64,000 bases of DNA from Myroides marinus (GTDB lineage: Bacteria > Bacteroidota > Bacteroidia > Flavobacteriales > Flavobacteriaceae). Location: assembly GCF_900109075.1 (NCBI RefSeq), contig NZ_FNYS01000007.1, positions 107,631-171,630 of the forward strand, read 5' to 3'. A program made the position numbers and the translations under genes. Shown piece after piece: positions 46,800 through 55,132 of the stretch. The notes beneath the pieces are model-generated. The model was given only the letters and a program-made list of their open reading frames with translations. It did not search any database and was not told the DNA's origin. Numbering within the stretch: position 1 is the stretch's first letter; each line of letters opens with the position of its first letter.

Positions 46800-47182
46800 T
46801 CTAAAATCACTCTACTCTAGTTTACTCGTTAACTAGCATATTGATAATTAGTACACCTAGCTTTATGCTAGTACAAGTAAACTCTTAAAGCAATTCTAGT
46901 ATAGTCTAAGTACCATTTTACGGTATTTTGGTACTTGCACTATACTTACACTATACTAGCACTATACTTACACTACATCTAAATCTCTAAAAAACACAAC
47001 TTTAATAAAAAACCACTTACAGATAGATATTACAAGAATGAATAACTTAAAAAGTCAGATTAGTATACTCTACTAGCACTTAGTATAATCACAGCAGAGG
47101 CTCAAGTTTATTATCAGTATTTCATATAATTTGATTGGTATATTAAAAAATTATTATAATTTGGTTGCAAACCTAATTAACA
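46800..47182. other. non-coding spacer with palindrome and 11-bp array
   Basis: There is no ORF. It holds the structured segment at 46896-46981 described separately. Near the next gene are two ATAATTTG-containing stretches (about 47122-47131 and 47155-47164) that may act as promoter elements. The rest is unremarkable AT-rich sequence. Confidence 0.5.
46896..46981. repeat. imperfect 20-bp palindrome fused to an 11-bp tandem array
   Basis: Arms 46896-46915 and 46929-46948 pair, with perfect inner AAGTACCA/TGGTACTT. From 46938 follow four 11-bp units: CACTATACTTA, CACTATACTAG, CACTATACTTA, CACTACATCTA (starts 46938, 46949, 46960, 46971). The right arm of the palindrome is also the first unit of the array. 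Confidence 0.7.
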
Positions 47183-47761
47183 ATGAAAAAACTAACTTTT
47201 TTACTACTTATCACTTTGCTTTGCACAACTATCAGCCAAGCACAAACAAAGAATTGCTCTATTGATTATGAAGAAGTGACAGATTCTCTTTCTATCAAGA
47301 AAACTAACAATGTACTAGTTTATGAATTTGATAGAGTATCTTCTACTAGTTCTCTATTCTTTTCGCTAATTACCACTAATGGAGTACCATTCTTAAACAT
47401 ACAGTACTTACAGAAAAGTCCAGACTTTATACCAATTAATTGTGTGGCGAGAAAAAGTATGGTATCAATCAAGTTAGTTAATGGTACTACCATATCTGCA
47501 CATTACATAGATGAAGACAAATGTGATACGTACACGTATGATCAGCAGGGACAAAAAAACATCAGAATACTAGACGCTAATTTCTATATCAAAAAAGAGC
47601 ACTTAGCACTACTGAAGCAATCTCCTATCTCGCTAGTCCAAATTAGATTTGCAGGTAGTACAGAACTATTTGTAATAGAAAGTGAGTTAAAATCTACAAT
47701 AGTAGATGTAAAAACAAGTCCAACGAGATTTTTTATAGATAATATTCCTTGTATAGAATAG
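47183..47761 (+). CDS. secreted hypothetical protein
   Basis: I do not recognise the family. The 192-residue product has a clear signal peptide (MKKLTFLLLITLLCTTISQA) and a beta-rich mature part with four cysteines (NCSID, INCVARK, DKCDTY, NIPCIE), possibly two periplasmic disulfides. There is no membrane segment after the signal. It is monocistronic with its own terminator. The 11-bp array lies about 200 nt upstream of its start. Confidence 0.7.
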   Translation: MKKLTFLLLITLLCTTISQAQTKNCSIDYEEVTDSLSIKKTNNVLVYEFDRVSSTSSLFFSLITTNGVPFLNIQYLQKSPDFIPINCVARKSMVSIKLVNGTTISAHYIDEDKCDTYTYDQQGQKNIRILDANFYIKKEHLALLKQSPISLVQIRFAGSTELFVIESELKSTIVDVKTSPTRFFIDNIPCIE

Positions 47762-47814
47762 TCTCTATATGAAGACATAACACTAATAAAGTCGCCTAAC
47801 GCGATAAATTATAG

Positions 47815-47847
47815 AAGGTTTTTAGAAATTCTAAAAACCTTTTTTTG
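47815..47847 (+). terminator. terminator after the secreted protein gene
   Basis: Arms AAGGTTTTTAGA (47815-47826) and TCTAAAAACCTT (47830-47841), loop AAT, then TTTTTT. Confidence 0.85.
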
Positions 47848-47878
47848 TATCTTTAGACGTCATTTCTTGACATTATAG

Positions 47879-47927
47879 ATTCCCCACTATATAATACTAC
47901 GGAAATACATTCCCCACATCATAATAC
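47879..47927. repeat. pair of 19-bp direct repeats, 30-bp period
   Basis: ATTCCCCACtatATAATAC (47879-47897) and ATTCCCCACatcATAATAC (47909-47927) are identical except for the middle three bases. They lie about 125-170 nt upstream of the lipoprotein gene at 48051 and could be a two-site operator. Confidence 0.55.
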
Positions 47928-48050
47928 ATTAGGCCTACTATTTAATAACATTTTTTGAAATATAATTTGTTATTACCAAAACTTTATCATAATTTTAATA
48001 ACAAATCGCAATCATACCCACCACTATGGTTGCAGTAAACCTAACAAACT

Positions 48051-48491
48051 ATGAAGAAAATTATCGCTTTTTCCGTTTCCTTATTATCGATTCTGTCGGT
48101 TTCAATGCTACAAAGCTGCTCTTCTACAGATGATAGTAACAACCTACCAAAATCACAAAACGTAGGTATTAATGAAGTAAACCTAGATAAGAAATGGTTG
48201 ACTACTTTTTATGCTTTTACCCCGAGTGTTAGCCAAGCTAGCAAAACAGCATATCAATTGTCTTCTGTTGAAGTAGATCTAAATAATGGTAACTATACTA
48301 TGTATGATAGATATAGTGAGAAAAAAGACAAAGGAACTTATAGTCTAGACAAAAATATACTTACACTAGTATCAACAGAAAATCAAGAGACATTACGTTT
48401 AAAAATAGATAAGTTAACTCCTAATGAAATATATCTGACTGCTATAGGACATAAAGATTTATTATCTATAGAACTTATCTCTATAAAATAA
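48051..48491 (+). CDS. small lipoprotein with lipocalin-like mature domain
   Basis: The 146-residue product has a lipoprotein signal ending LQSC (Cys23), an Asp/Ser linker, then about 95 residues of beta-strands: WLTTFYAFTPS, VDLNNGNYTMYDRYSEKKDK, GTYSLDKNILTLVS. The alternating strand pattern (build-up of a term, then 'GTYSLDKN') resembles Bacteroidota lipocalin-like lipoproteins, but I cannot name a family. It is monocistronic and followed by a hairpin terminator. Confidence 0.72.
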   Translation: MKKIIAFSVSLLSILSVSMLQSCSSTDDSNNLPKSQNVGINEVNLDKKWLTTFYAFTPSVSQASKTAYQLSSVEVDLNNGNYTMYDRYSEKKDKGTYSLDKNILTLVSTENQETLRLKIDKLTPNEIYLTAIGHKDLLSIELISIK

Positions 48492-48530
48492 GCTATGAAA
48501 AAATAAATTATAAATCATTTACTAAATACT

Positions 48531-48558
48531 AAAACTCCCTTAGTGGAGTTTTTTTTTG
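48531..48558 (+). terminator. terminator after the lipoprotein gene
   Basis: Arms AAACTCC (48532-48538) and GGAGTTT (48545-48551) followed by a long T run. Confidence 0.8.
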
Positions 48559-48703
48559 GCCTAACTTTTGTATTATTAGTATAAACAACGTGATTACAAT
48601 ACATAAAACACCTATTATTAAGGTAATACATGTCCACTATTTAACATTTTACCTCTTAAACAAATACAAGTTCAGTACATTAATCACTAAAAAGAAAGAT
48701 GTT

Positions 48704-48910
48704 ATGAAGACAAAATTAAAAATTACAAGCTACTTGATTATACTAACCTCACTAATAATATTAGGGAGTTTACTGTACAACTATAATGACCGATTAAATA
48801 CTATCAATCACATAGATTCAAGAGAGTTAAACAAGGAGATATTTATAAGCCTCCTAACACTGAGTATTGGTTCTGTACTTCTGTACAAATCAAAAAGACT
48901 AAAAGAATAG
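48704..48910 (+). CDS. small two-helix membrane protein
   Basis: From the ATG at 48704 the product is 68 residues: a basic start, one helix (YLIILTSLIILGSLLY), a short polar loop (NYNDRLNTINHIDSRELN) and a second helix (IFISLLTLSIGSVLLY) ending KSKRLKE. The open frame extends upstream to 48590, but that part looks like non-coding AT-rich sequence, so I use the internal ATG. No family is recognised. It ends at a shared hairpin terminator. Confidence 0.55.
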   Translation: MKTKLKITSYLIILTSLIILGSLLYNYNDRLNTINHIDSRELNKEIFISLLTLSIGSVLLYKSKRLKE

Positions 48911-48924
48911 AAACTATTATAAAC

Positions 48925-48955
48925 AAAAAAAACCTTTCTTCCGAAAGGTTTTTCC
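48925..48955. terminator. bidirectional terminator
   Basis: Arms AAAAACCTTTC (48928-48938) and GAAAGGTTTTT (48943-48953), loop TTCC, between convergent genes. Confidence 0.85.
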
Positions 48956-48975
48956 ATATTCACTAAAAGTGTTTA

Positions 48976-49443
48976 TTATTTTTTCTTAAGTTCATAAAGG
49001 TTAGCTGTAGGACCAGTAATTTCTTTACCGTCTTGATCTAATTTTAAGATACTTCCTTCTTGTACTTTAAATTGAGTAGCATCACCTTTCTCATTTTTTA
49101 AAGTAACGATAGTACCTTCAGCATTCCATGTAAATGTACCTTTTTCTTCGAATTTCTCACTTGCTTTATCAACGTATACAGTTGTCATAGCGAATGTTTT
49201 ATCTGCATTTAAAACTACAGTAGTTTCCATGTCGCTATTAGCTCCTGGAAGATTTCCTACATAAGTACCAGCCCAGTCTAAAGATGTCTCTGATGTATCA
49301 CCTGATACTGGAGCTTCAGCTTCTGGAGTAGTTGCTGTTTGTTCTGTTGGTGCAGCAGTCTCTTCTTTTTTATCATTTTTACATCCAACAAAGGCGATAC
49401 CTGTAACTAATACAGCTAATGCTAACATTTTTTTTCCTTTCAT
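48976..49443 (-). CDS. NlpE-like copper/envelope-stress lipoprotein
   Basis: This 155-residue lipoprotein has lipobox FVGC (Cys21), a Thr/Glu/Ala-rich linker (about 25-55) and an NlpE N-terminal-like beta domain starting SLDWAGTYVGNLPGANSDME and continuing TTVVLNADKTFAM and GTFTWNAEGTIVTLKN. NlpE senses surface attachment and lipoprotein or copper stress in E. coli; the CXXC copper motif of classical NlpE is not present here. It is monocistronic. Confidence 0.82.
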   Translation of the reverse strand: MKGKKMLALAVLVTGIAFVGCKNDKKEETAAPTEQTATTPEAEAPVSGDTSETSLDWAGTYVGNLPGANSDMETTVVLNADKTFAMTTVYVDKASEKFEEKGTFTWNAEGTIVTLKNEKGDATQFKVQEGSILKLDQDGKEITGPTANLYELKKK

Positions 49444-49930
49444 GTCTTTATTTTTTTTTTATATTTTGATTGATTAAAATTACAACAAATAACATACTAC
49501 TCAACAGCTAACCTTACTTTTTTCATAAAATTACAATATTACCCTATTCTTTAACTTTTCGCATAAAAAAAGAAAGCAATACGTTTATTTCTACAATATT
49601 TATTTAATAATTTTCACTTATCTAGACATAACCTAAAACAGAGAAAACATAGTAAAACTCCCCTTTAGAAGACATATCACATCAAACAAGGAAACATTTT
49701 TACTTCTTCTTAATATAATTGTTAAGTATAGTTACATTTTCACTTTATTGACCTCTGTTTTTTTTACATTAATACATCAGATTCTCAAATTACAGATAAT
49801 AAACGCATCTATTAAATGACAAATAGAGTCAACAAGCATTCTTTTAACAAAAATATATATTATTAATTCTTTAACTTTAAAAATAATTCTTCATTAAGAA
49901 TACAATAATTCTATCTACATATTATTAATT
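49444..49930. other. long AT-rich non-coding stretch
   Basis: This is about 490 nt without a credible ORF, upstream of the NlpE-like gene on one side and of the candidate sRNA on the other. It should contain the NlpE-like gene promoter. I see no repeats. Confidence 0.4.
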
Positions 49931-49934
49931 ACAC

Positions 49935-50105
49935 TATATTTGGGTAATTAATGTAGTTTTTGTTGTTGCACACATTTTAACAAAAAACATAGATCCGCTA
50001 TTTATTAATACAGATAGTAAATAGTATATCTTAACAATAAAGAGTATTTTAATTTTCTTACTAGCGCTTTATAAATCCGAGTATCCATAATACTCGGATT
50101 TTTTT
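49935..50105 (+). ncRNA. candidate small RNA (promoter plus intrinsic terminator, no ORF)
   Basis: TATATTTG (49935-49942) is an exact TAnnTTTG -7 element. About 155 nt downstream is a strong rho-independent terminator (arms 50073-50084 and 50090-50101, loop CCATA, then TTTTT) that no forward-strand gene accounts for. The nearest leftward gene is on the other strand and the LytS gene starts later. No reading frame of useful length lies between. A transcript of about 49949-50105 is predicted; a -33 element is not evident. Confidence 0.4.
50073..50105 (+). terminator. orphan rho-independent terminator
   Basis: Perfect 12-bp arms AAATCCGAGTAT and ATACTCGGATTT with loop CCATA and a forward-strand T run. 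Confidence 0.85.
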
Positions 50106-50162
50106 AAACTTTCTATTCCCTGTATACAGCAATCTAATACTTTAGTGTCGCCAATAGTCTAA

Positions 50163-50196
50163 ACAGTTCGTCAAAAAATAATAGCCATTAGTCAAA
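50163..50196 (+). promoter_or_regulatory. paired LytTR-type boxes upstream of the LytS/LytTR operon
   Basis: ACAGTTCGT (50163-50171) fits the LytTR/AlgR consensus [TA][AC][CA]GTTN[AG][TG] exactly. GCCATTAGT (50184-50192) is a weaker copy 21 bp further on. Both are followed by CAAA. They lie upstream of a TAACCTTTG-like -7 element (50225-50233), which suggests autoregulation. Confidence 0.5.
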
Positions 50197-50271
50197 TATT
50201 TCACACTACATCTACTTAATAGTATAACCTTTGTATATTAATAAATAGACTAACATTACACCAGTAAGATA

Positions 50272-51324
50272 ATGACTACAAACTTTAAACTAATAAAGAA
50301 CCTATTCTACATTGTTTTTGGTACAACTCTAACCCTATCAATATGGACAAGTATGCTTGTCCCTGAGAGCCCTTGGATATCCTTAATTCCTACCCTTATC
50401 ATAATGTTTTTCTTTATGGGAATATCTCTATATGTAAGTGAGTATGTGCTACCAAAAGCTCTGAAAAAGAATAACATCAAGAGTTTCGTTATTATTGCGT
50501 TTATATTTATCATAATACTAGATATACTACTAGCACTGGGATCAACATTGTTTCCTCATTACCCTAATGATATTGATTACTTCTCTGCCCAACACATTAT
50601 AATGTTCAAAGAAAAGTTTGCAACACAACTCTATAAGAACATACCATCTGCTATGGCAATTATAACAACAACATGTGGGCTTAGAGCTTTTCAAGAACAT
50701 CATAGAATAGAACAAGTAAATGCTAAGCTAAAACAAGAGCACTTAGAAGCACATCTTAAATTACTTCAGGATCAAATCAATCCACACCTGATGTTTAATG
50801 TACTTAATCACATCCATATCCTTATGCAAAGCAATGTAGAGTTAGCCTCTACTGTACTATTAAAATTCTCTGATATCCTTAGATATCAGCTTTATGAATG
50901 CAATCATAAATTAGTATTACTGCATCGAGAAATTCAATATCTCCAAGATCTGGTAGATATAGAAAAAGTAAGATGGGGAGATGAATTAGATGTAGAATGC
51001 AATTGGGAGCTGTCTAACAAGAAATTACAGATCACCCCACTCCTACTTGTGCCTTTAATAGAGAATGCCTTTAAACACGTATCTAGGCTTCCTAATACAA
51101 AAGGTTATATCTTAATAAACTGTATCGAAAAAGATAATACCTTAACTTTATACATTGAGAATTCATATAGTACTAGATTTAAAATAGAAAAAGCTCAAGG
51201 TGGAATAGGTATTGAAAATGTAAGAAAGAGATTAGCTATGCAATACGCTGATTCACATATATTCGATATCACACATACAGATGAGAAACACATAGTAGAA
51301 CTGTCTATTAAATTAAGTGAATAA
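50272..51324 (+). CDS. LytS/YehU-type sensor histidine kinase
   Basis: This 350-residue membrane protein has four N-terminal helices (about 10-135) and a coiled linker. The His_kinase domain has the phospho-acceptor in LLQDQINPHLMFNVLNHIHI, and a HATPase ends with GGIGIENVRKRLAMQYADSH. No extracellular sensor domain is present, so the signal probably acts through the membrane helices. It is 2 nt from its cognate LytTR regulator. Confidence 0.93.
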   Translation: MTTNFKLIKNLFYIVFGTTLTLSIWTSMLVPESPWISLIPTLIIMFFFMGISLYVSEYVLPKALKKNNIKSFVIIAFIFIIILDILLALGSTLFPHYPNDIDYFSAQHIIMFKEKFATQLYKNIPSAMAIITTTCGLRAFQEHHRIEQVNAKLKQEHLEAHLKLLQDQINPHLMFNVLNHIHILMQSNVELASTVLLKFSDILRYQLYECNHKLVLLHREIQYLQDLVDIEKVRWGDELDVECNWELSNKKLQITPLLLVPLIENAFKHVSRLPNTKGYILINCIEKDNTLTLYIENSYSTRFKIEKAQGGIGIENVRKRLAMQYADSHIFDITHTDEKHIVELSIKLSE

Positions 51325-51326
51325 AA

Positions 51327-52061
51327 ATGACTAGCAGTAAAAAAACAGCTCCTTTAAAATGTTTAGTAATTGACGATGAACCGTTAGCTAGAAGAGCAAT
51401 AATAGAATATATAAACAAAGTAGATTTTCTAGAAGCTAGTGAATCATGTGCCTCTGCTTTAGAAGCTCAAGAACTCATAGAGAACAATACTTATGATTTG
51501 ATGTTTCTAGATATTAATATGCCTTATCTAACTGGTATTGATTTCTTAGAATCTATTAAACAACCACCCTTAGTTATCTTTACTACTGCTTATTCTGAAT
51601 ATGCTTTAGAAGGTTATAGATTACAAGTGGTTGATTATCTACTAAAACCTATTGCTTTTAATCGTTTTTATCAGGCTGCTATTAAGGCGAAAGAACTTTT
51701 CACACTACGTAATAGCGCTAGATTAGAAGTAGCTGATAACTCCGTGTTTGTAAAACATGATGATAGCTATGTAAAGATAGAATGGTCAGATATCGTATAT
51801 ATAGAAGCGATGCAAAACTATATTAAGCTACACTTAAAAGACAGATGCTTAATTATACATCAGACAATGGTGGCTATAGAAGAATTACTACCTAAAGATC
51901 AGTTTTATAGAATACATAAATCTTATCTTATTAATATTACTCACATAGACTCTATAACAGGAAATAGAGTGCAAATAAAAAAAGTAGAATTACCAATCTC
52001 TCGTATGCGAAAAGAATCACTGCTTAACGAGATTGTCTTTAAAAATTTATTGAGCAAATAG
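51327..52061 (+). CDS. LytTR-family response regulator
   Basis: The 244-residue protein has a receiver domain with VIDDEP (acidic pocket), phospho-acceptor Asp62 in LDINMPYLTG and a conserved Lys in YLLKPIAF. The C-terminal LytTR DNA-binding domain (about 140-240) reads VKIEWSDIVYIEAMQNYIKL and YRIHKSYLINITHIDSI. It partners the upstream kinase. Candidate binding boxes occur before this operon and before the neighbouring outer-membrane protein gene. Confidence 0.95.
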   Translation: MTSSKKTAPLKCLVIDDEPLARRAIIEYINKVDFLEASESCASALEAQELIENNTYDLMFLDINMPYLTGIDFLESIKQPPLVIFTTAYSEYALEGYRLQVVDYLLKPIAFNRFYQAAIKAKELFTLRNSARLEVADNSVFVKHDDSYVKIEWSDIVYIEAMQNYIKLHLKDRCLIIHQTMVAIEELLPKDQFYRIHKSYLINITHIDSITGNRVQIKKVELPISRMRKESLLNEIVFKNLLSK

Positions 52062-52100
52062 AAAACACCTTAAAAGTCAACAAGACAAAATATAAAACAA

Positions 52101-52140
52101 ATAAAGGGAGTAAAATCACAAGATCTTACTCCCTTTATTA
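52101..52140. terminator. terminator between the two-component operon and the OMP gene
   Basis: Arms TAAAGGGAGTAA (52102-52113) and TTACTCCCTTTA (52126-52137) with A/T-rich flanks. Confidence 0.75.
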
Positions 52141-52179
52141 TCTTCTTTAATTAAAGCCATAATCGCTACTTTTTATTTT

Positions 52180-53088
52180 TTATAAACTCCATTTAAGCGA
52201 TGCTCCAGCATAAAATGTAGTAGAGAATCTAGGGTCAGCTTCTTTTTTCTCTTTAAAGATATTTTTTAGTTTACGCTCATTGTACGAAAAAGACCTCACT
52301 AGTGTACTACCTGCTGTAAAAGACAATACCATATTATCTGAGAACTTGATAACTGGTCTAACTCCAGCAACTATTTGCTGTAGCCCTAATAGTTTACTTT
52401 GATTGTCTTGTTTTACAATAGCTGTCATCCCTTGTAAATCTATAGCTGCGCTAAGTGTGAAAGCTTCGGTAAACTTATATCCAGCTTCTGCTCCTTTAGG
52501 AAAGGTTACTTTGACATAAAAATCACCTCTAGTCTCCCAATCTAAATATATACCTGGTAAAACCATAGGTACACCAAAACTATTAGTCAATACTGGCCCT
52601 GCTCCTAATGATAAGTTAGGATTAAAGTGTTTAATAAAAAAGACGCCTCCCTGGCCTAATATTGCGTCCTTATTAATATCTGTCATATCAGTGTAAACGC
52701 CTACTGTTCCCATAAGCAATAACGACCATGAATCACTAATAGACCTAAAGTGCTTAACACCAACATAAGCATTTAATAACTCTTCTGGCAACAAGTTTTC
52801 CTCGTAATCTTTATGCTGCATCTTTGCATAACCACCATATCCAATAATAGACCAAATACGAGGTTTATCTCTGTGATCCATTTTCATAGATAATGGAATT
52901 TCTATAGCTATTTCTACTTTTTTAAAATCACTCTTAGAGTCTGTTTTTAAACTATCAATAGGTCTAATATAGTTAGACATCGGTACATAATCTACTTTAA
53001 ACTCTCCTTGAATTTTCTTCTGTGCTTGAATTGTACTCACACTTAACAACAATGTGGTTAAAATAATAACGCTAAATACTGTTTTCAT
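52180..53088 (-). CDS. outer-membrane beta-barrel protein (DUF6268-like)
   Basis: This 302-residue protein has a signal peptide (MKTVFSVIILTTLLLSVSTIQA) and amphipathic strands throughout (LNAYVGVKHFRSISDSWSLL, KVTFPKGAEAGYKFTEAFTL), ending STTFYAGASLKWSL with the aromatic C-terminus of a barrel. The pattern and length fit DUF6268 proteins of Bacteroidota, a tentative assignment. It is convergent with the LytTR operon, and its promoter region carries LytTR-type boxes, so it is a likely target of that system. Confidence 0.75.
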   Translation of the reverse strand: MKTVFSVIILTTLLLSVSTIQAQKKIQGEFKVDYVPMSNYIRPIDSLKTDSKSDFKKVEIAIEIPLSMKMDHRDKPRIWSIIGYGGYAKMQHKDYEENLLPEELLNAYVGVKHFRSISDSWSLLLMGTVGVYTDMTDINKDAILGQGGVFFIKHFNPNLSLGAGPVLTNSFGVPMVLPGIYLDWETRGDFYVKVTFPKGAEAGYKFTEAFTLSAAIDLQGMTAIVKQDNQSKLLGLQQIVAGVRPVIKFSDNMVLSFTAGSTLVRSFSYNERKLKNIFKEKKEADPRFSTTFYAGASLKWSL

Positions 53089-53140
53089 CTTTATTAATTT
53101 GTCACAAACAAACTACAACTCAAAGAAGCAGTAAAAATAA

Positions 53141-53174
53141 TTTGACCAACGGCCGTTTTATATTGATATATGTA
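53141..53174 (-). promoter_or_regulatory. LytTR-type boxes upstream of the OMP gene
   Basis: On the reverse strand GCCGTTGGT (53153-53145) followed by CAAA matches the LytTR consensus except for its first base. 21 bp upstream is TACATATAT (53174-53166) followed by CAAT, a 7/9 match. Spacing and the trailing CAA equal those of the boxes at 50163-50196. Confidence 0.45.
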
Positions 53175-53371
53175 CCTCTGTGTTCTATTACATTTTACAG
53201 CAAGTAACTCTTCTCACCTGAACATCCTTGTCCAGTACAACGTATAATTATAAAAAAATTACGTACTTTATACCCAAATTATGTTTGATCTGAAAAGAAT
53301 ACGTTTATATACTTTTTATACGATTATTATTCTTGCAGAATCACATCTCTAATATCCTAAAAAATAAAACT

Positions 53372-54478
53372 ATGAGTGTAGTATTAACAGACATAAACAA
53401 TCATCTAGGTATAATAACCATTAACTCAGAAAGGTCACTTAATGCTCTATCTTTAGAAATAGTAGAAGCATTACAACAAACTCTACTCGAGTGGCAAAAC
53501 AATGATAGTATCAAATGTATCTTCTTACAAGGAGCAGGAACTAAAGCATTCTGTGCAGGAGGAGATATTCGTCAAGTTAGACAAGCAATAGAAGAACAAA
53601 AACTCATAGATCCTAACCAGGTTCCCCCATTGTGCACTAAGTACTTTATTACTGAATATAGTGTTGATTACTTAATTCATACTTACTCTAAACCTATTGT
53701 AGTTTGGGGAGATGGTATCGTTATGGGTGGAGGTCTAGGTCTACTAGCAGGAGCATCTCACCGCATTGTAACAGAGAGAAGTATCTTAGCAATGCCAGAG
53801 ATTAGTATTGGATTATATCCAGATGTGGGAGCGTCTTACTTCTTAAATCAAATGCCTTCTGCATATGGATTATACTTAGGTATGACTGGAACTAGATTTG
53901 ATGGAGCCGATGCTATGTTCTTAGGAATAGCAGATTACTATTTACCATCTACTGTAAAAGAAGAAATAATATCAGCATTAGCTAAAGAAAATGATAAGGC
54001 TAATATAGAAGATATTATTGCTAATATCCTAACAAACGCTAGTGTAAACAAAGCAGATATACCTGAATCTAAGGCTAAGGCTCACCATGCTTTAATATCT
54101 AAACTAGAAGAAGTAAAATCTGTACAAGAATTCTTAGATATAATATCTCCAGAAGCAGAGAAGGATCAATGGGTAGCAGATGGCTATTCTTTCTTAACTA
54201 AAGGCTCACCTTCCTCGGTATTTGTTATTTTTAAACAGTTGATGGATAGTAAGCACTATAGTCTAGAGGAAGTATTTCGTTCAGAATTAAATCTAACGTG
54301 TCAATTTACTATACATCCAGACTTCTCAGAAGGTGTGAGAGCTTTACTAATAGATAAAGATCAATCACCTAAATGGTCTCCTAATAGCATCTCTAAAGTT
54401 ACCTCAGCATGGGTAGAGAGTCACTTCTCTCCACTATGGTCTGAAGACACACATCCATTTAGTAATTTAAAACAATAA
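53372..54478 (+). CDS. 3-hydroxyisobutyryl-CoA hydrolase-like enzyme (enoyl-CoA hydratase superfamily)
   Basis: From the ATG at 53372 the product is 368 residues; an in-frame TTG 39 nt upstream adds a poor N-terminus. The crotonase fold shows the oxyanion-hole segments AFCAGGDIRQVRQAIEEQ and IVMGGGLGLLAGASHRIVTE. The HIBCH-type catalytic region MPEISIGLYPDVGASYFLNQ (Glu and Asp) and the extended C-terminal ECH_2 part are also present. Members act in valine degradation or as short-chain enoyl-CoA hydratases. The next gene follows after 6 nt. Confidence 0.88.
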   Translation: MSVVLTDINNHLGIITINSERSLNALSLEIVEALQQTLLEWQNNDSIKCIFLQGAGTKAFCAGGDIRQVRQAIEEQKLIDPNQVPPLCTKYFITEYSVDYLIHTYSKPIVVWGDGIVMGGGLGLLAGASHRIVTERSILAMPEISIGLYPDVGASYFLNQMPSAYGLYLGMTGTRFDGADAMFLGIADYYLPSTVKEEIISALAKENDKANIEDIIANILTNASVNKADIPESKAKAHHALISKLEEVKSVQEFLDIISPEAEKDQWVADGYSFLTKGSPSSVFVIFKQLMDSKHYSLEEVFRSELNLTCQFTIHPDFSEGVRALLIDKDQSPKWSPNSISKVTSAWVESHFSPLWSEDTHPFSNLKQ

Positions 54479-54484
54479 CATATC

Positions 54485-55132
54485 ATGTCAGAAGAACAAA
54501 AATTCATTCTAGAATCCATTAGTGCTTTAGTTAAATCGGGCTTTTGGGATACTGAAGAAATTGAAGAGTTTATAGCTGAAGAAATCCAAGTAAACGAACT
54601 ACAGCGCCAAGTAAGCGAAAAATGGGTGAAAGAAACGATAGAAAAAGAACAAAGAATTCTTCTTAAAGCTAGTAAGAATTGGCATGTTCCTACTACTACG
54701 CAGAAACTTATCAAAGCATTTGATCAGTTAATAGAACAAAATATTACTGCACTACACTATGCGGGATATAGTGCTGATGATGCATACTATGAAATAGATC
54801 AAATAGAAGCCTTACTTTTAGACAAAGGCAAACGATCTACAGGAGTATGTTTTTACCATGAACAAGACTTGCAACGTGCATTTAGAGATATAGAACCTGT
54901 ACTAAGACTCTCTTTTCACGACTTACACTCAGAGAAAGATGAAGATTCAATAGCAGTAGGAAAAACAATAGTAGCTACTTTGAATAAAAATGGACTACAA
55001 ACAGACTGGGGTCAAACTGCTACTCAGAAAATAACAATTCTTAATTTCCCTTGGCAACAAGTATATAAGCCAGAGAATAACATCATACTTGACTATGATG
55101 CTGTAGCTGATAAGCTGTTGCAAAACAAATAG
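54485..55132 (+). CDS. DUF6891-like hypothetical protein
   Basis: This 215-residue cytosolic protein has an acidic helical N-terminal part (about 1-70). The rest reads KLIKAFDQLIEQNITALHYA, TGVCFYHEQDLQRAF, VGKTIVATLNKNGLQTDWGQ and ITILNFPWQQV. The order resembles DUF6891 proteins (GY-F-H-x-QD then G-L-x-x-W), a tentative assignment. The function is unknown. It lies 6 nt after the HIBCH-like gene and is probably co-transcribed with it. Confidence 0.65.
   Translation: MSEEQKFILESISALVKSGFWDTEEIEEFIAEEIQVNELQRQVSEKWVKETIEKEQRILLKASKNWHVPTTTQKLIKAFDQLIEQNITALHYAGYSADDAYYEIDQIEALLLDKGKRSTGVCFYHEQDLQRAFRDIEPVLRLSFHDLHSEKDEDSIAVGKTIVATLNKNGLQTDWGQTATQKITILNFPWQQVYKPENNIILDYDAVADKLLQNK

Noticed and set aside
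46825..46837. CTCGTTAACTAGC match to an arm of the repeat insert near 11859
   Set aside because: It is only 13 bp and includes the palindromic GTTAAC; the flanks do not match, so chance is likely.
46938..46981. CRISPR-like or coding tandem repeat
   Set aside because: The 11-bp units have no spacers and are not in an ORF.
48590..48703. Longer start for the small membrane protein
   Set aside because: The upstream codons look like non-coding AT-rich sequence, and the ATG at 48704 gives a normal two-helix protein.
54421..54714. Reverse-strand 97-codon ORF
   Set aside because: It overlaps the HIBCH-like and DUF6891-like genes in antisense and has no support.
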